Shown here: positions 25,204-33,689 of the stretch, piece by piece | Layout of the letters: each line of letters opens with the position of its first letter | Numbering within the stretch: the first letter of the stretch is position 1 | Source of the DNA: Acidimicrobiia bacterium | Lineage (GTDB): Bacteria > Actinomycetota > Acidimicrobiia > Acidimicrobiales > AC-14 | DNA length: 40,351 nucleotides | Assembly: GCA_023265025.1 (NCBI GenBank) | Contig: JAHFUP010000044.1 | Location: 1-40,351 of the forward strand | Direction of reading: 5' to 3' | Program-made: the position numbers and the translations under genes | Notes under the pieces: model-generated | The model's input: the letters and a program-made list of their open reading frames with translations, nothing else | Databases searched by the model: none | Told to the model about the DNA's origin: nothing

Positions 25204-25983
25204 TTAGGCGTGCTCCCGCTGCGGCTCGGCGAGCTTCGAGCGCAGCTGGATGACGGCCTTGGTGTGGATCTGGCACACCCGGCTCTCGGTGATGCCCAGG
25301 ATGCCGCCGATCTCGCCCAGGGTCAGACCCTCGTAGTAGTAGAGGGTGAGCACGATCTTCTCCCGCTCGGGGAGGCGGTTGAGCGCCTGGGCGAGGATCT
25401 GTTTCGTCTCCTCGACCTCGAAGGCGCCGACGGGCCCGAGGCCGGCGTCGGGGATTGTGTCGCCCAGGGTGACCGACTCACTGCGGTCGGCACCGACGGA
25501 GACCGTCTCCTCCAGGGCCACGAGGCCGAAGAAGGAGATCTGGGTGAAGACGTTCTGCAACTCCTCCTCGGTGGTGCCCAGCTCGTCGGCCACCTCGGCG
25601 TCGGTGGGTGTGCGCAGCAGCTCGTGCTCGAGCTTGGTGTACACCTTCTCGACGGCCCGGGCCTTGGCCCGCAGCGACCGGGGCACCCAGTCGATCGAGC
25701 GCAGCTCGTCGATGATCGAGCCCCGGATACGCGACATGGCGTACGTCTCGAACTTGAAGCCCCGGGACGGCTCGAACTTGTTGATGGCGTCGATGAGGCC
25801 GAACATGCCGTAGCTGACCAGGTCGGCCTGCTCGATACTGTTCGGTAGGCCGGCGGAGAGCCGGCCGGCGACGTACTTCACGAGCGGGGAGTAGTGGACG
25901 ACGAGGCGGTTGCGGTCGTCCATCGAGCCCTTGGACTTGAAGTCCTCCCAGAGCTTGGTGATGGCGGCCGATTCGGGTTCCAC
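25204..25983 (-). CDS. whiG: FliA/WhiG-family sigma factor
   Basis: 259 residues from GTG at 25983 (AGGAG 3 nt before). Region 2 reads RLVVHYSPLVKYVAGRLSAG, QADLVSYGMFGLIDAINKFE and ETYAMSRIRGSIIDELRSID, then WVPRSLR, the FliA/WhiG hallmark. Region 3 includes TPTDAEVADELGTTEEEL and region 4 EREKIVLTLYYYEGLTLGEI, then GGILGITESRVCQIHTKA. WhiG directs sporulation or developmental genes in Streptomyces and FliA directs flagellar genes elsewhere; the neighbourhood favours the WhiG side, but function in this organism is inferred. It follows the Xer gene by 6 nt. Confidence 0.9.
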   Translation of the reverse strand: MEPESAAITKLWEDFKSKGSMDDRNRLVVHYSPLVKYVAGRLSAGLPNSIEQADLVSYGMFGLIDAINKFEPSRGFKFETYAMSRIRGSIIDELRSIDWVPRSLRAKARAVEKVYTKLEHELLRTPTDAEVADELGTTEEELQNVFTQISFFGLVALEETVSVGADRSESVTLGDTIPDAGLGPVGAFEVEETKQILAQALNRLPEREKIVLTLYYYEGLTLGEIGGILGITESRVCQIHTKAVIQLRSKLAEPQREHA

Positions 25984-25989
25984 GCGCTC

Positions 25990-26856
25990 CTAGGCTCGGG
26001 GATGGGTTCCGTCGTACACGGACCGCAACCGCTCCTTGCTGACATGAGTGTACAACTGGGTCGTCGCCAAGTCCTGGTGACCGAGCAACTCCTGCACAGC
26101 ACGAAGGTCGGCGCCGCCGTCGAGCAGGTGGGTGGCGAAGGTATGGCGCAGGGCGTGGGGGTGCGTCGGCGAGGCTGCCCGCCGGTCCAGAATGCGGCGA
26201 ACATCCCGTGGCGTGAGCCGGTGCCCGCGCCGGTTCACGAACACGGCATCGGCCGGCGTGTCGGTCGTGGCCAGGTCGGCCCGGCCGTCGCGCAGCCACT
26301 CCCGGACGGCGTCGACCGACGATTCGCTCATCGGGAGCTGGCGTTGCTTGGAGCCCTTGCCCCACACCAGGAGCTGGCCCCGGACCAGGTCGACGTCGGC
26401 CGGTCGGAGGCTGCACAGCTCCCCGACCCGCAGGCCGCTCCCGTACAGCAGCTCGATGACGGCCCGGTCGCGGCGGCCGATCGGCCCGTCGTCGGCGCCC
26501 TCGGCGAGAAGGGTGTCGAGCTCCTCCGTCTTCAGGACCTGCGGGAGCCGGCCGTCGCCCTTGGGGGCCGTAAGGCGCCGGGCCGGGTCGGATGCCAGGG
26601 CCCCGGTGCGGGTGAGCCAGGCGAAGTAGCGGCGCAGCGCCGCCGCCTTGCGGGCGATCGACCGCTTGGCCACCCCCCGGGTGGTCAGGAAGGCCAGGTA
26701 CCGGCGCAGCACGAGGCGGTCGACCCCGGCCGGGCCGTCGAGCTGCGCCCGCTCGGCCCAGACGACGAAGTCGCGGACGTCTCGCCGGTAGGCGTCGACG
26801 GTGTTGGCCGACAATGAGGAGAGCGAGCGCACGAACGCCTCTTGCTCCCAACCCAT
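25990..26856 (-). CDS. xerC: Tyrosine recombinase XerC-like
   Basis: 288 residues. The SAM-like N-terminal core-binding domain (residues 1-90, SANTVDAYRRDVRDFVVWAE) is followed by the catalytic domain with GSGLRVGELCSL (Arg), WGKGSKQRQLP (Lys), HALRHTFATHLL (His-x-x-Arg), LGHQDLATTQLYTHV (His and Tyr). The catalytic set is complete. XerC/XerD resolve chromosome dimers at dif. The place between dprA and the sigma gene is common in actinobacteria. Confidence 0.93.
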   Translation of the reverse strand: MGWEQEAFVRSLSSLSANTVDAYRRDVRDFVVWAERAQLDGPAGVDRLVLRRYLAFLTTRGVAKRSIARKAAALRRYFAWLTRTGALASDPARRLTAPKGDGRLPQVLKTEELDTLLAEGADDGPIGRRDRAVIELLYGSGLRVGELCSLRPADVDLVRGQLLVWGKGSKQRQLPMSESSVDAVREWLRDGRADLATTDTPADAVFVNRRGHRLTPRDVRRILDRRAASPTHPHALRHTFATHLLDGGADLRAVQELLGHQDLATTQLYTHVSKERLRSVYDGTHPRA

Positions 26857-26883
26857 CGGCCCATTCTCCCCGGCCGGCGGCGG

Positions 26884-28008
26884 TCACGTCGTGATCCTTT
26901 CCCACCAGCCGGCTCGCTCGGCCACCCACCCGCCGGCCTGCAGCCGGGCCAGGCCGACGCTCACCTGCCCCGGGCTGCGACCGGTCCGGGCGCAGAGGTC
27001 GTCGAACGTCGCCGGCTCCCAGCCGAGGGCGTCGAAGACCGGCGCCTCCTCCTGGCCGGGTGCCTCTCGACGGTCGACAGGGGCCCCGCCGCCGGCGCTG
27101 CTCAGACCGAGGGCGACCAGCACGTCCAGGGCGTCCCGCACCGGGTGGCAGCCGTCGGCGAGCAGGCCGTTGGTGTACGACGAGACCGGGCTGCGGACCG
27201 AGCCGGGCACCGCCATCACCAGCCGGTCGCGAGCCATGGCCGCCTCGACGGTGTGACGCGAACCGCCCTTGTCGGACGACTCGACGACGACCACCACCTC
27301 GGCGAGGGCGGCGATGACCCGGTTGCGCACCGGGAAGCGCCACGGCTCGGGGCGGGCACCGAGGGGCGCCTCGCTCAGGAGGAGGCCGGCGCCGGCGACC
27401 TGTTCCCAGAGGGCGCTGTGCGCCGGCGGGTACACGACATCGAGCCCGCTGCCGACTACGGCCACCGGCGGGGCGGCGCCGGCGGCCAGGGCGCCCCGGT
27501 GGGCGGCGCCGTCGACGCCAAGCGCCAGGCCCGACACCACCCGCACGCCGGCCGCCGCCAGGTCGCGGCCCAGCTCGTAGGCGACGTCGCGCCCGTAGCG
27601 GGTGCACCGGCGGCTCCCCACGATGGCCACTCGCCGGCCCTCGAGCGCGGCCGGGTCGCCACGGGAGAACAGGACCGCCGGCGGCTCGGTGTCGAGGTGG
27701 AGCTCGGTCGGGTACCCGGGCCCTCCCGGCAGGGAGACGGTGATCCCCCGCCGGTGGTGCGCCTCCCAGACGTCGACAATTGACGTGCGCCGCGCCGCCA
27801 CCCGCCAGTGGGCCGCCAGCCCGGCGGGATCGGGCCGGCAGGCCAGCGCCACCGCCGGCCGGGAGCACGCCGTGCCGGCCAGCATGTGGGCCCACGCCGC
27901 CACCGGCGCCCAGGTCGCCAGCACGGCCCGGAGGCGGGCCGGCCCCATGGCCGGCAGCCCGGCGAGCGCCGCCGCCCACCCCTCCGGCGGCACCGACACC
28001 TCGCTCAT
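26884..28008 (-). CDS. dprA: DNA-processing protein DprA
   Basis: 374 residues from ATG at 28008, overlapping the comM stop as ATGA. The Rossmann-like DprA core has VAIVGSRRCTRYGRDVAYEL, GVRVVSGLALGVDGAAHRGA, AVVGSGLDVVYPPAH, SEAPLGARPEPWRFPVRNRV and ESSDKGGSRHTVEAAMARDR. A C-terminal winged-helix-like domain (ATFDDLCARTGRSPGQVSVG) is present. DprA loads RecA on incoming single-stranded DNA during transformation, though many non-competent bacteria have it. Confidence 0.95.
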   Translation of the reverse strand: MSEVSVPPEGWAAALAGLPAMGPARLRAVLATWAPVAAWAHMLAGTACSRPAVALACRPDPAGLAAHWRVAARRTSIVDVWEAHHRRGITVSLPGGPGYPTELHLDTEPPAVLFSRGDPAALEGRRVAIVGSRRCTRYGRDVAYELGRDLAAAGVRVVSGLALGVDGAAHRGALAAGAAPPVAVVGSGLDVVYPPAHSALWEQVAGAGLLLSEAPLGARPEPWRFPVRNRVIAALAEVVVVVESSDKGGSRHTVEAAMARDRLVMAVPGSVRSPVSSYTNGLLADGCHPVRDALDVLVALGLSSAGGGAPVDRREAPGQEEAPVFDALGWEPATFDDLCARTGRSPGQVSVGLARLQAGGWVAERAGWWERITT

Positions 28009-29516
28009 GCCGCCGCCTCCGCCGGCGCCAGCTCCGCCCGCAGGCTCAGGGCGAGGCAGACGTGCTCCTCGGCCACCGGCCCGCCGGCGCCGGCCAGGTC
28101 GGCGATGGTGCGGGCGACACGACGGATGCGGTGCACGCCGCGGGCGCTCAGCTGCCCGCTCCGCAGCCGGTGCTCCAGGACCCGGGCTGCGCCCGGCGTC
28201 ATCGGCGCCAGGACGTCGAGCCGCGGCGCCGGCAGCTCGGCGTTGCACCGGACACCCCGCTCCCGAGCCAGCTCGCGGGCTGCAGCGACGCGATCGGCGA
28301 CGGGCGCGCTCGCTTCGCCCGGTGGCCCGCCCAGCACCGACATGGCGTCGGGCCGGCTCACCACCACCCGCAGGTCGAACCGGTCGAGCAGCGGGCCCGA
28401 CAGCCGCCGGCTGTACCGCTGCCGGGCGGCAACCGGGCACCGGCACGGTCGACCAGGGCCGCCGTCGCCGCAGGGGCACGGATTGGTCGCACCCACCAGG
28501 AGGAACCGGGCGGGGTACGACACGGTGGCCCGCGCCCGGCACACCCGGACCACGCCCTCCTCGATCGGCTGGCGCAGCGCGTCGAGCACCGAGGCCGGGA
28601 ACTCGCACATCTCGTCCATGAAGAGGACGCCGGCATGACTGAGGCTGATCTCGCCCGGCCGCATGAAGCCGGTGCCACCGCCGATCAGCGCCACCGCGGA
28701 CGCCCCATGGTGTGGCGCCCGGAACGGCGGCTGCACGACCAGCCCGCTCGGCGGCAGCGCCACGCCGGCGGCGGAGTGGATCCGCGTCGCAGTCAGCGCG
28801 TCGTCCCCGGACAGCGCCGGCAAGAGGCCGGGCAGCCGACGGGCCAGCATGGTCTTGCCCGCGCCGGGTGGGCCGGAGAGCAGGAGGTGGTGACCGCCGG
28901 CGGCGGCCACCTCGATGGCGGTGCGGCCGACGGCCTGGCCGCGGACGTCGGCGAGATCGGGCGCCGGCATCGGCTCCGGCACCGGCCCGGCGACCGGCGG
29001 GTCGGGCCACGGTGCATCGCCACGGAGGGCGGCGAGCAGCTCCTTTACCGAGCCCGCCACCCTTACCTTGTGGCGCCCGACCACGCTGGCCTCGGCGAAG
29101 CAGTCGGGCGGGACGACCACCACCCGGGTCGACAACGCCGCCACCAACGGCACGATGCCCGGCACCCGGCGGATCGACCCGTCGAGGCCCAGTTCGCCGA
29201 TGAACCCGCAGCCCGCGACCGCCTCCCCGACCAGGTCATCCGACGCCACCAGCAACCCCACGGCGATCGGGAGGTCGAGGCCGGCGCCGCCCTTGCGGAC
29301 GCTGGAGGGGGCCAGGTTGACGGTCACCCGCTTCAGCGGCCACGTCAGGCCGCTCGACATCAGCGCGGCGCGGACCCGGTCCCGCGACTCCCGGCACGAC
29401 GCGTCGGGCAGGCCGACCACGGTGAACCCGGGCAGGCCATTGGACACATGGACCTCGACGGCGACGGGCGTACCCTCGACGCCGAGCAGCGTGGCCGACG
29501 GGATGGTGGCGATCAA
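28005..29516 (-). CDS. comM: ComM/YifB-family AAA ATPase
   Basis: 503 residues from a TTG at 29516 with GAGGAG 7 nt upstream. This start gives IATIPSATLLGVEGTPVAVE, then VHVSNGLPGFTVVGLPDASC, the usual ComM N-terminus. A Lon-like domain is followed by the Mg-chelatase-type AAA+ domain: GPPGAGKTMLARRLPGLLPA, FRAPHHGASAVALIGGG, MDEMCEFPASVLDALRQPIE, GATNPCPCGDGG (Cys motif) and GPLLDRFDLRV. ComM is a branch-migration helicase helping integrate transforming DNA. An in-frame start near 29615 would add residues lacking family support. Confidence 0.95.
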   Translation of the reverse strand: MIATIPSATLLGVEGTPVAVEVHVSNGLPGFTVVGLPDASCRESRDRVRAALMSSGLTWPLKRVTVNLAPSSVRKGGAGLDLPIAVGLLVASDDLVGEAVAGCGFIGELGLDGSIRRVPGIVPLVAALSTRVVVVPPDCFAEASVVGRHKVRVAGSVKELLAALRGDAPWPDPPVAGPVPEPMPAPDLADVRGQAVGRTAIEVAAAGGHHLLLSGPPGAGKTMLARRLPGLLPALSGDDALTATRIHSAAGVALPPSGLVVQPPFRAPHHGASAVALIGGGTGFMRPGEISLSHAGVLFMDEMCEFPASVLDALRQPIEEGVVRVCRARATVSYPARFLLVGATNPCPCGDGGPGRPCRCPVAARQRYSRRLSGPLLDRFDLRVVVSRPDAMSVLGGPPGEASAPVADRVAAARELARERGVRCNAELPAPRLDVLAPMTPGAARVLEHRLRSGQLSARGVHRIRRVARTIADLAGAGGPVAEEHVCLALSLRAELAPAEAAA

Positions 29517-29618
29517 CGGTGCACTCCTCGACAGGACGGACCAGGAGGAGGGCCGTGGCGCCGGCCACTCGAAGCGAGCTGATTGGAGCATAACGAAGGG
29601 GTGGGACAGAATCACCCG

Positions 29619-29732
29619 ATGGGCTTCAACCCGCTCCGCCAGCAGCGCCGGCGACCCAGCGACTACCTCATGGTCGTCGCCGCGTTCGCCGTGGTGGCCG
29701 TGCTCCTGATCTGGGCCCTCCTCCCGAGATGA
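29619..29732 (+). CDS. 37-residue single-pass membrane peptide coupled to rpiB
   Basis: A 37-residue frame starts at ATG 29619, with GGGGTGGG about 11 nt upstream. It has a short basic N-terminus (FNPLRQQRRRPSDY) and one hydrophobic helix (LMVVAAFAVVAVLLIWALLP). Its stop overlaps the rpiB ATG as ATGA, a strong sign that it is really translated. Positive-inside topology predicts a cytoplasmic N-terminus. No family was recognised. It is divergent from comM. Confidence 0.7.
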   Translation: MGFNPLRQQRRRPSDYLMVVAAFAVVAVLLIWALLPR

Positions 29733-30199
29733 GGGTCGCCGTCGCCGCCGACCACGCCGGCTACCGGCTGAAGACCGTTGTCGCCGCCCACCTGGCCGAC
29801 ACCGGCCACGAGGTGCTCGACATGGGGACGGACTCCGAGGAGTCGGTGGACTACCCGCCGTTCTGCGCCGCCGCCGGCCGGGCCGTCGTCGACGGCCTCG
29901 CCGACTTCGGCGTGGTGATCGGCGGCAGCGGCCAGGGCGAGCAGATCGCGGCCAACAAGGTCAACGGCGTCCGCGCCGCCCTGTGCCACGACGAGTGGAT
30001 GGCCCGCATGGCCCGCCAGCACAACAACGCCAACGTGGTGGCCTTCGGCGCCCGGGTCGTGGCCGACGCCCGGGCCCTGCTCATCCTCGACCTTTTCCTG
30101 GAGACCGAGTTCGAGGGCGGGCGCCACCAGGCCCGCATCGACCAGCTGGCCGCCATCGAGCAGCAGGAGTGCGAGAAGAAGGGTGCCCCGCCGGCGTAG
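29729..30199 (+). CDS. rpiB: Ribose-5-phosphate isomerase B
   Basis: 156 residues: RVAVAADHAGYRLKTVVAAH, VLDMGTDSEESVDYPPFCAA, VVIGGSGQGEQIAANKVNGV, RAALCHDEWMARMARQHNNA and NVVAFGARVV are the RpiB signature segments. The catalytic loop reads GSGQGEQ, as in the actinobacterial type in which Glu replaces the usual active-site Cys as the base (known for the M. tuberculosis enzyme). It interconverts ribose-5-P and ribulose-5-P. The ATG overlaps the stop of the 37-residue peptide gene. Confidence 0.95.
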   Translation: MRVAVAADHAGYRLKTVVAAHLADTGHEVLDMGTDSEESVDYPPFCAAAGRAVVDGLADFGVVIGGSGQGEQIAANKVNGVRAALCHDEWMARMARQHNNANVVAFGARVVADARALLILDLFLETEFEGGRHQARIDQLAAIEQQECEKKGAPPA

Positions 30200-30207
30200 G
30201 CCGCCCC

Positions 30208-30576
30208 TCAGAACGCCCCTTCGAGCACTTCGATCTCGCCCCGCAGCACCGACGCCACGTCGAAGCGGATGTCGGTCGGGCGGAGCGGGGCGTCCTCCAG
30301 CCACCGGGCGGCCAGGTGGCGGACCCGCACCTGCTTGTCCCGGGTCACCGCCTCGACCGGCGCGCCGAAGGCGTCGGAGGAGCGGGTCTTCACCTCGCAG
30401 AACACGAACGTCCGGCCCCGGCGCACGATGAGGTCGAGCTCGCCTGACCGGCAGCGCCAGTTCCGCTCGACGATCTCATAGCCCTGCGCGACGTACCAGG
30501 CCGCGACGGCGTCCTCGCCCCCGGCCCCCAGCGCCCGGCGCGCCTGCGTCACCGACCGGGCGTCACGGGTCCACAC
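30208..30576 (-). CDS. yraN: YraN/UPF0102 family endonuclease-like protein
   Basis: 122 residues from GTG at 30576. It reads RALGAGGEDAVAAWYVAQGY, EIVERNWRCRSGELDLIVRR and TFVFCEVKTRSSDAFGAPVE, with the restriction-endonuclease-like ELD...EVK catalytic pattern. UPF0102 proteins are predicted Holliday-junction-resolvase-related nucleases of unclear role. Its neighbours comM and DUF2469 are usual. Confidence 0.92.
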   Translation of the reverse strand: MWTRDARSVTQARRALGAGGEDAVAAWYVAQGYEIVERNWRCRSGELDLIVRRGRTFVFCEVKTRSSDAFGAPVEAVTRDKQVRVRHLAARWLEDAPLRPTDIRFDVASVLRGEIEVLEGAF

Positions 30577-30611
30577 TCCCTTCGGGAGCGCGTCCCCGTG
30601 AGTGCTGGTTG

Positions 30612-30632
30612 GACCGGCCGTCCCGGCCGGTC
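30612..30632 (-). terminator. Hairpin at the DUF2469 stop codon
   Basis: GACCGGCCG, TCC, CGGCCGGTC is a perfect 9-bp inverted repeat that includes the DUF2469 stop codon. No T tract follows, so it is only a candidate terminator or translational brake before yraN. Confidence 0.45.
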
Positions 30633-30939
30633 AAGGGTCGTTTCGGATCTTCTCGATGTTCACGTCCTTGAACGTGACGATGCGCACCGACGACACGAAG
30701 CGGGCCGGGCCCGGCCGGTAGATGTCCCAGACCCAGGCGTCCTTCAACTCGAGCTCCAGGTGGCTGCGCCCCCCGCCGGCGCCGTCGTCCTCGCGCAGCT
30801 GCATATCGACCGTGTTGGCCAGGTAGAACCGGCGCTCCGTCTCGACGACGTACCCGAAGAGGGGCAGGACGTCGCGGTACTCCTTGTACAGCTGGAGCTC
30901 CATCTCGGTCTCATACCGCTCCAGATCCTCTTCGCTCAT
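30631..30939 (-). CDS. DUF2469 family protein
   Basis: 102 residues from ATG at 30939. The sequence MSEEDLERYETEMELQLYKE, then YRDVLPLFGYVVETERRFYL, and the C-terminal DAWVWDIYRP...RFVSSVRIVTFKDVNIEKI match the small DUF2469 family found next to lepB, rnhB and yraN in actinobacteria. Function unknown. In this window rnhB (RNase HII), which commonly sits between lepB and this gene, is absent. Confidence 0.9.
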   Translation of the reverse strand: MSEEDLERYETEMELQLYKEYRDVLPLFGYVVETERRFYLANTVDMQLREDDGAGGGRSHLELELKDAWVWDIYRPGPARFVSSVRIVTFKDVNIEKIRNDP

Positions 30940-30967
30940 GGCATCACTGTACGACCGAACGCGAGGA

Positions 30968-31579
30968 TCAGAGGAAGGATGTGTGGTTGAGCGGCCAGAC
31001 CCGGGCGAAGGCGCGCCCGACCACCGTCGACTGGGCCACGGCACCGAAAGTCCGGCTGTCGGCCGAGTTCCCCCTGTTGTCGCCCATGACCCACAGCGTG
31101 CCGGGAGGGACGACGACGGCCGGGAACTCGCTCGTGGTGGTGCCCTTGGGCAGGTACGGCTCGACCAGCTCACGCCCCTCGACGAGGACCTTGCCGCCGC
31201 GGCCCTCCACCCGCTCGCCGGGCAGCGCCACCACCCGCTTGATGTACTCGTCCGTCGACGGCGCCGACAGCCCGATCGACTGGATGATGCTGCGCACGAC
31301 CCGCTCCGGCAACGGCGAGGAGTCCTTCGGCCCACCACCCGGTGCGTCGAAAACCACGATGTCGCCGCGGTGCGGGTCGTGAATCCGGTAGGAGATCTTC
31401 GAGACGACCACCCGGTCGTCGATCTGCAGCTGCGGCAGCATCGAGCCCGACGGGATGTAGAAGGCCTGGGCCACGAAGCTCTTGACCACCACGGCGATGA
31501 CCAGCGCGGTCACCACCAGGATGGCGAGCTCCCGGACGACCTGGAGGACCCTGGATTGCTGGCGGTCGGACCCGATCAC
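30968..31579 (-). CDS. lepB: Signal peptidase I
   Basis: 203 residues from GTG at 31579. A single membrane helix (LAILVVTALVIAVVVKSFVA) precedes the catalytic Ser motif YIPSGSMLPQL. Box C DRVVVSKISYR, the general-base Lys in YIKRVVALPGERV, and GDNRGNSADSRTFG (box E) follow. It cleaves signal peptides of exported proteins at the membrane surface. Confidence 0.96.
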   Translation of the reverse strand: MIGSDRQQSRVLQVVRELAILVVTALVIAVVVKSFVAQAFYIPSGSMLPQLQIDDRVVVSKISYRIHDPHRGDIVVFDAPGGGPKDSSPLPERVVRSIIQSIGLSAPSTDEYIKRVVALPGERVEGRGGKVLVEGRELVEPYLPKGTTTSEFPAVVVPPGTLWVMGDNRGNSADSRTFGAVAQSTVVGRAFARVWPLNHTSFL

Positions 31580-31628
31580 GTCCGTCAGGACCAGCCTCCC
31601 GGGCCGGTCTGCGACTCGCCGGGGGCGC

Positions 31629-31979
31629 TCACCTGACGGTGCGCTTCTCCTTGATCTTGGCCTTCTTCCCGATCCGGTCGCGGAGGTAGTACAGCTTGGC
31701 GCGGCGTACGTCGCCCAGGCGGTCCACTTCGATCTTGGCCAGGATCGGCGAGTGCACCGGGAAGGTCCGCTCCACGCCGACGCCGAAGCTCACCTTGCGC
31801 ACCGTGAAGGTCTCCCGCACACCGGAGCCCTGGCGGCGGATCACGACGCCCTGGAACACCTGCACCCGCTCGCGGTTCCCCTCCACCACCCGTACATGGA
31901 CCTTGAGCGTGTCGCCCGGCCCGAATTGAGGGATGTCGTCGCGAAGGCTGTCGCGATCGACGAGATCGGTGGGGTTCAT
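31629..31979 (-). CDS. rplS: 50S ribosomal protein L19
   Basis: 116 residues: [80 protein letters not shown]. All family blocks are present, and the length is right. Its ATG overlaps the trmD stop as ATGA. Confidence 0.98.
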   Translation of the reverse strand: MNPTDLVDRDSLRDDIPQFGPGDTLKVHVRVVEGNRERVQVFQGVVIRRQGSGVRETFTVRKVSFGVGVERTFPVHSPILAKIEVDRLGDVRRAKLYYLRDRIGKKAKIKEKRTVR

Positions 31980-32758
31980 GGCGCGCTCGACTCCTGCGAC
32001 GGGTCTTCCGGGGACAGGCCACGATACTCCTCCTCACCCAACTCCTCCACCAGGACCTCCTCCTCCGCAGTCAGCCCCCCCCGTGCCGCGATGAGATCCG
32101 GTCGCCGGTCGACGGTCCGGGCCAGGGAGACGGCCCGCCGCCACCGGGCGACCCGGGCGTGGTCACCGGAGCGCAGGACGTCGGGCACCACCCACCCGCG
32201 GAAGTCCGCCGGCCGGGTGTAGTGCGGCGCCTCGAGCAGGCCGTCGACAAAGGACTCCTCCCCCGCCGAGGCGTCGTTGCCCATGACACCGGGCACCAGG
32301 CGGGTCACCGCCTCGACGATCACGAAGGCCGCCGCCTCGCCGCCGGCGAGCACGAAGTCGCCGACGGACAGCTCGCCGTCGACCAGGTGCCGGCGGACCC
32401 GCTCGTCGACCCCCTCGTACCGTCCGCACAGCAGCGAGAACCCGGGGCCGGCGGCCAGCTCGGCGGCGAGGGCCTGGTCGAACCGGCGCCCTCCGGGGTC
32501 GAGCAGGAAGAGGGGCCGCTGGGGCTGGACCGCCTCCACCGCCCGGAAGACCGGCTCCGGTGACAGCACCATGCCTGCTCCCCCACCGAACGGCGAGTCG
32601 TCCACCGACCGGTGGCGGTCGGCGGTGTGGTCGCGGAGATCGTGGATCCGCACGTCGACGATGCCCCGCTCGCGCGCCCGGCCGAGCAGGCTGGCGGAGA
32701 AGGGGCCCTCGAGGATCTGGGGCAGGGCGGTGAAGACGTCGACATGCATTTGCATCAT
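31976..32758 (-). CDS. trmD: tRNA (guanine-N1-)-methyltransferase
   Basis: 260 residues from the first ATG of MMQMHVDVF (32758); the third ATG (32749) is closer to the family start. The SPOUT fold motifs are clear: [39 protein letters not shown], the SAM knot [14 protein letters not shown], then [20 protein letters not shown] and [14 protein letters not shown]. TrmD methylates G37 of tRNA and prevents +1 frameshifts. It usually follows rimM and rpsP, but here the minus-strand cluster ends at trmD and divergent lipoprotein genes follow. No clear Shine-Dalgarno. A continuation of the frame to 33229 only reads lipoprotein DNA backwards. Confidence 0.96.
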   Translation of the reverse strand: MMQMHVDVFTALPQILEGPFSASLLGRARERGIVDVRIHDLRDHTADRHRSVDDSPFGGGAGMVLSPEPVFRAVEAVQPQRPLFLLDPGGRRFDQALAAELAAGPGFSLLCGRYEGVDERVRRHLVDGELSVGDFVLAGGEAAAFVIVEAVTRLVPGVMGNDASAGEESFVDGLLEAPHYTRPADFRGWVVPDVLRSGDHARVARWRRAVSLARTVDRRPDLIAARGGLTAEEEVLVEELGEEEYRGLSPEDPSQESSAP

Positions 32759-32796
32759 CTGTCTACAGCGGTGTGGACCATGGGCCGATAAGCATG

Positions 32797-32806
32797 GGGA
32801 TATCCC
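32797..32806. promoter_or_regulatory. Palindrome in the trmD / lipoprotein intergenic region
   Basis: GGGATATCCC is a perfect 10-bp palindrome in the 67-nt gap between divergent trmD and the first lipoprotein gene. It could be an operator; nothing else supports this. Confidence 0.25.
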
Positions 32807-32825
32807 AGGGCGAGAGGACCTCCAC

Positions 32826-33689
32826 GTGCGGACCAGATTTTCCATGCTCATCCCTGCGGTCGCGCTTGCGGCCGCCCTGACCGCCTGCGGCGACGACGGG
32901 CCGAACAAGGCCGAGTTCGTGGCCAAAGCCGACGCCGCGTGCGCCCCGGGCAACAACGCCATCTCCACGACGGCGAAGCCCACCAACGCCCCCCAGGTCG
33001 CCACCGCGTCGGGCACCGCCGTCACCACCATCGACAGCCAGGTCACCGCGCTGCGGGCACTGAAGATGCCCGGCGGCAAGGACAAGGCCCAGATCCAGGC
33101 CATCGTCGCCGCCATCGCCGACGTCAGCGCCCCCACCAAGGCGCTCCAGGACGCGGCCGGCAAGACCGACGACGCAGCCATGGCCAAGGCCGCTCTCGAC
33201 ATGCAGGCCAAGGCCGACGCGGCCAACAAGTCGGCCGAGGCCTACGGGCTGGCCCAGTGCGGCACCCAGCTCAAGTTCGGCCTGGGGAACATGTTCGACG
33301 GCGTGAAGAACGTGGTGAAGGCGACCTACGTCCAAAAGGCCGAGACCCTGTGCCGCGAGTACTACCGCAAGAGTGACGCCCTCGGAGTGCCGGGCAGCAC
33401 GCCGGCCTCCTTCGCTCGCTACCTTGATTCCTTCCTCACGCTCACGACCAAGCTCGTAACCGACATCAAGGCCATCCCCACCCCACCGGGCGACGAGGCC
33501 ACCATCGCCGACATCGGCACGGCCATGGACGCCGCTCTCGGCAAGTTCAAGGATGCCGGCGAGGCGCTCAAGGCCGGCAACGGCCGGCTGGCGATCGGCC
33601 TCTTCGAGGAGGCAGATGTGGCCAACACGGCGATGAACGCCAGGTTCGACGCCTACGGGCTGCCGGTCTGCGGTTCGACCGGGCCGTGA
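32826..33689 (+). CDS. Two-repeat lipoprotein, copy A1
   Basis: 287 residues from GTG at 32826 (AGAGGA 8 nt upstream). The signal peptide ends in the lipobox ALTAC (Cys21). The mature part is two related halves: Cys39 and Cys145 in the first, Cys176 and Cys282 in the second, each pair exactly 106 residues apart. Shared motifs are FVAKADAAC/YVQKAETLC, ALRALKMPGG/DIKAIPTPPG and AYGLAQCG/AYGLPVCG. Helix-rich Ala/Lys content suggests helical bundles closed by a disulfide. No known family was recognised. It overlaps B1 (GTGA). Residues 1-167 are nearly identical to A2. Confidence 0.87.
   Translation: MRTRFSMLIPAVALAAALTACGDDGPNKAEFVAKADAACAPGNNAISTTAKPTNAPQVATASGTAVTTIDSQVTALRALKMPGGKDKAQIQAIVAAIADVSAPTKALQDAAGKTDDAAMAKAALDMQAKADAANKSAEAYGLAQCGTQLKFGLGNMFDGVKNVVKATYVQKAETLCREYYRKSDALGVPGSTPASFARYLDSFLTLTTKLVTDIKAIPTPPGDEATIADIGTAMDAALGKFKDAGEALKAGNGRLAIGLFEEADVANTAMNARFDAYGLPVCGSTGP

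Noticed and set aside
25478-27979. Long minus-strand frame of about 830 residues over sigma, xer and dprA
   Set aside because: Shadow of three well-supported genes in another frame; composition is typical of off-frame GC-rich DNA.
32759-33229. N-terminal extension of trmD
   Set aside because: The frame continues only by reading the A1 lipoprotein DNA in antisense; the family start is at MHVDVF.
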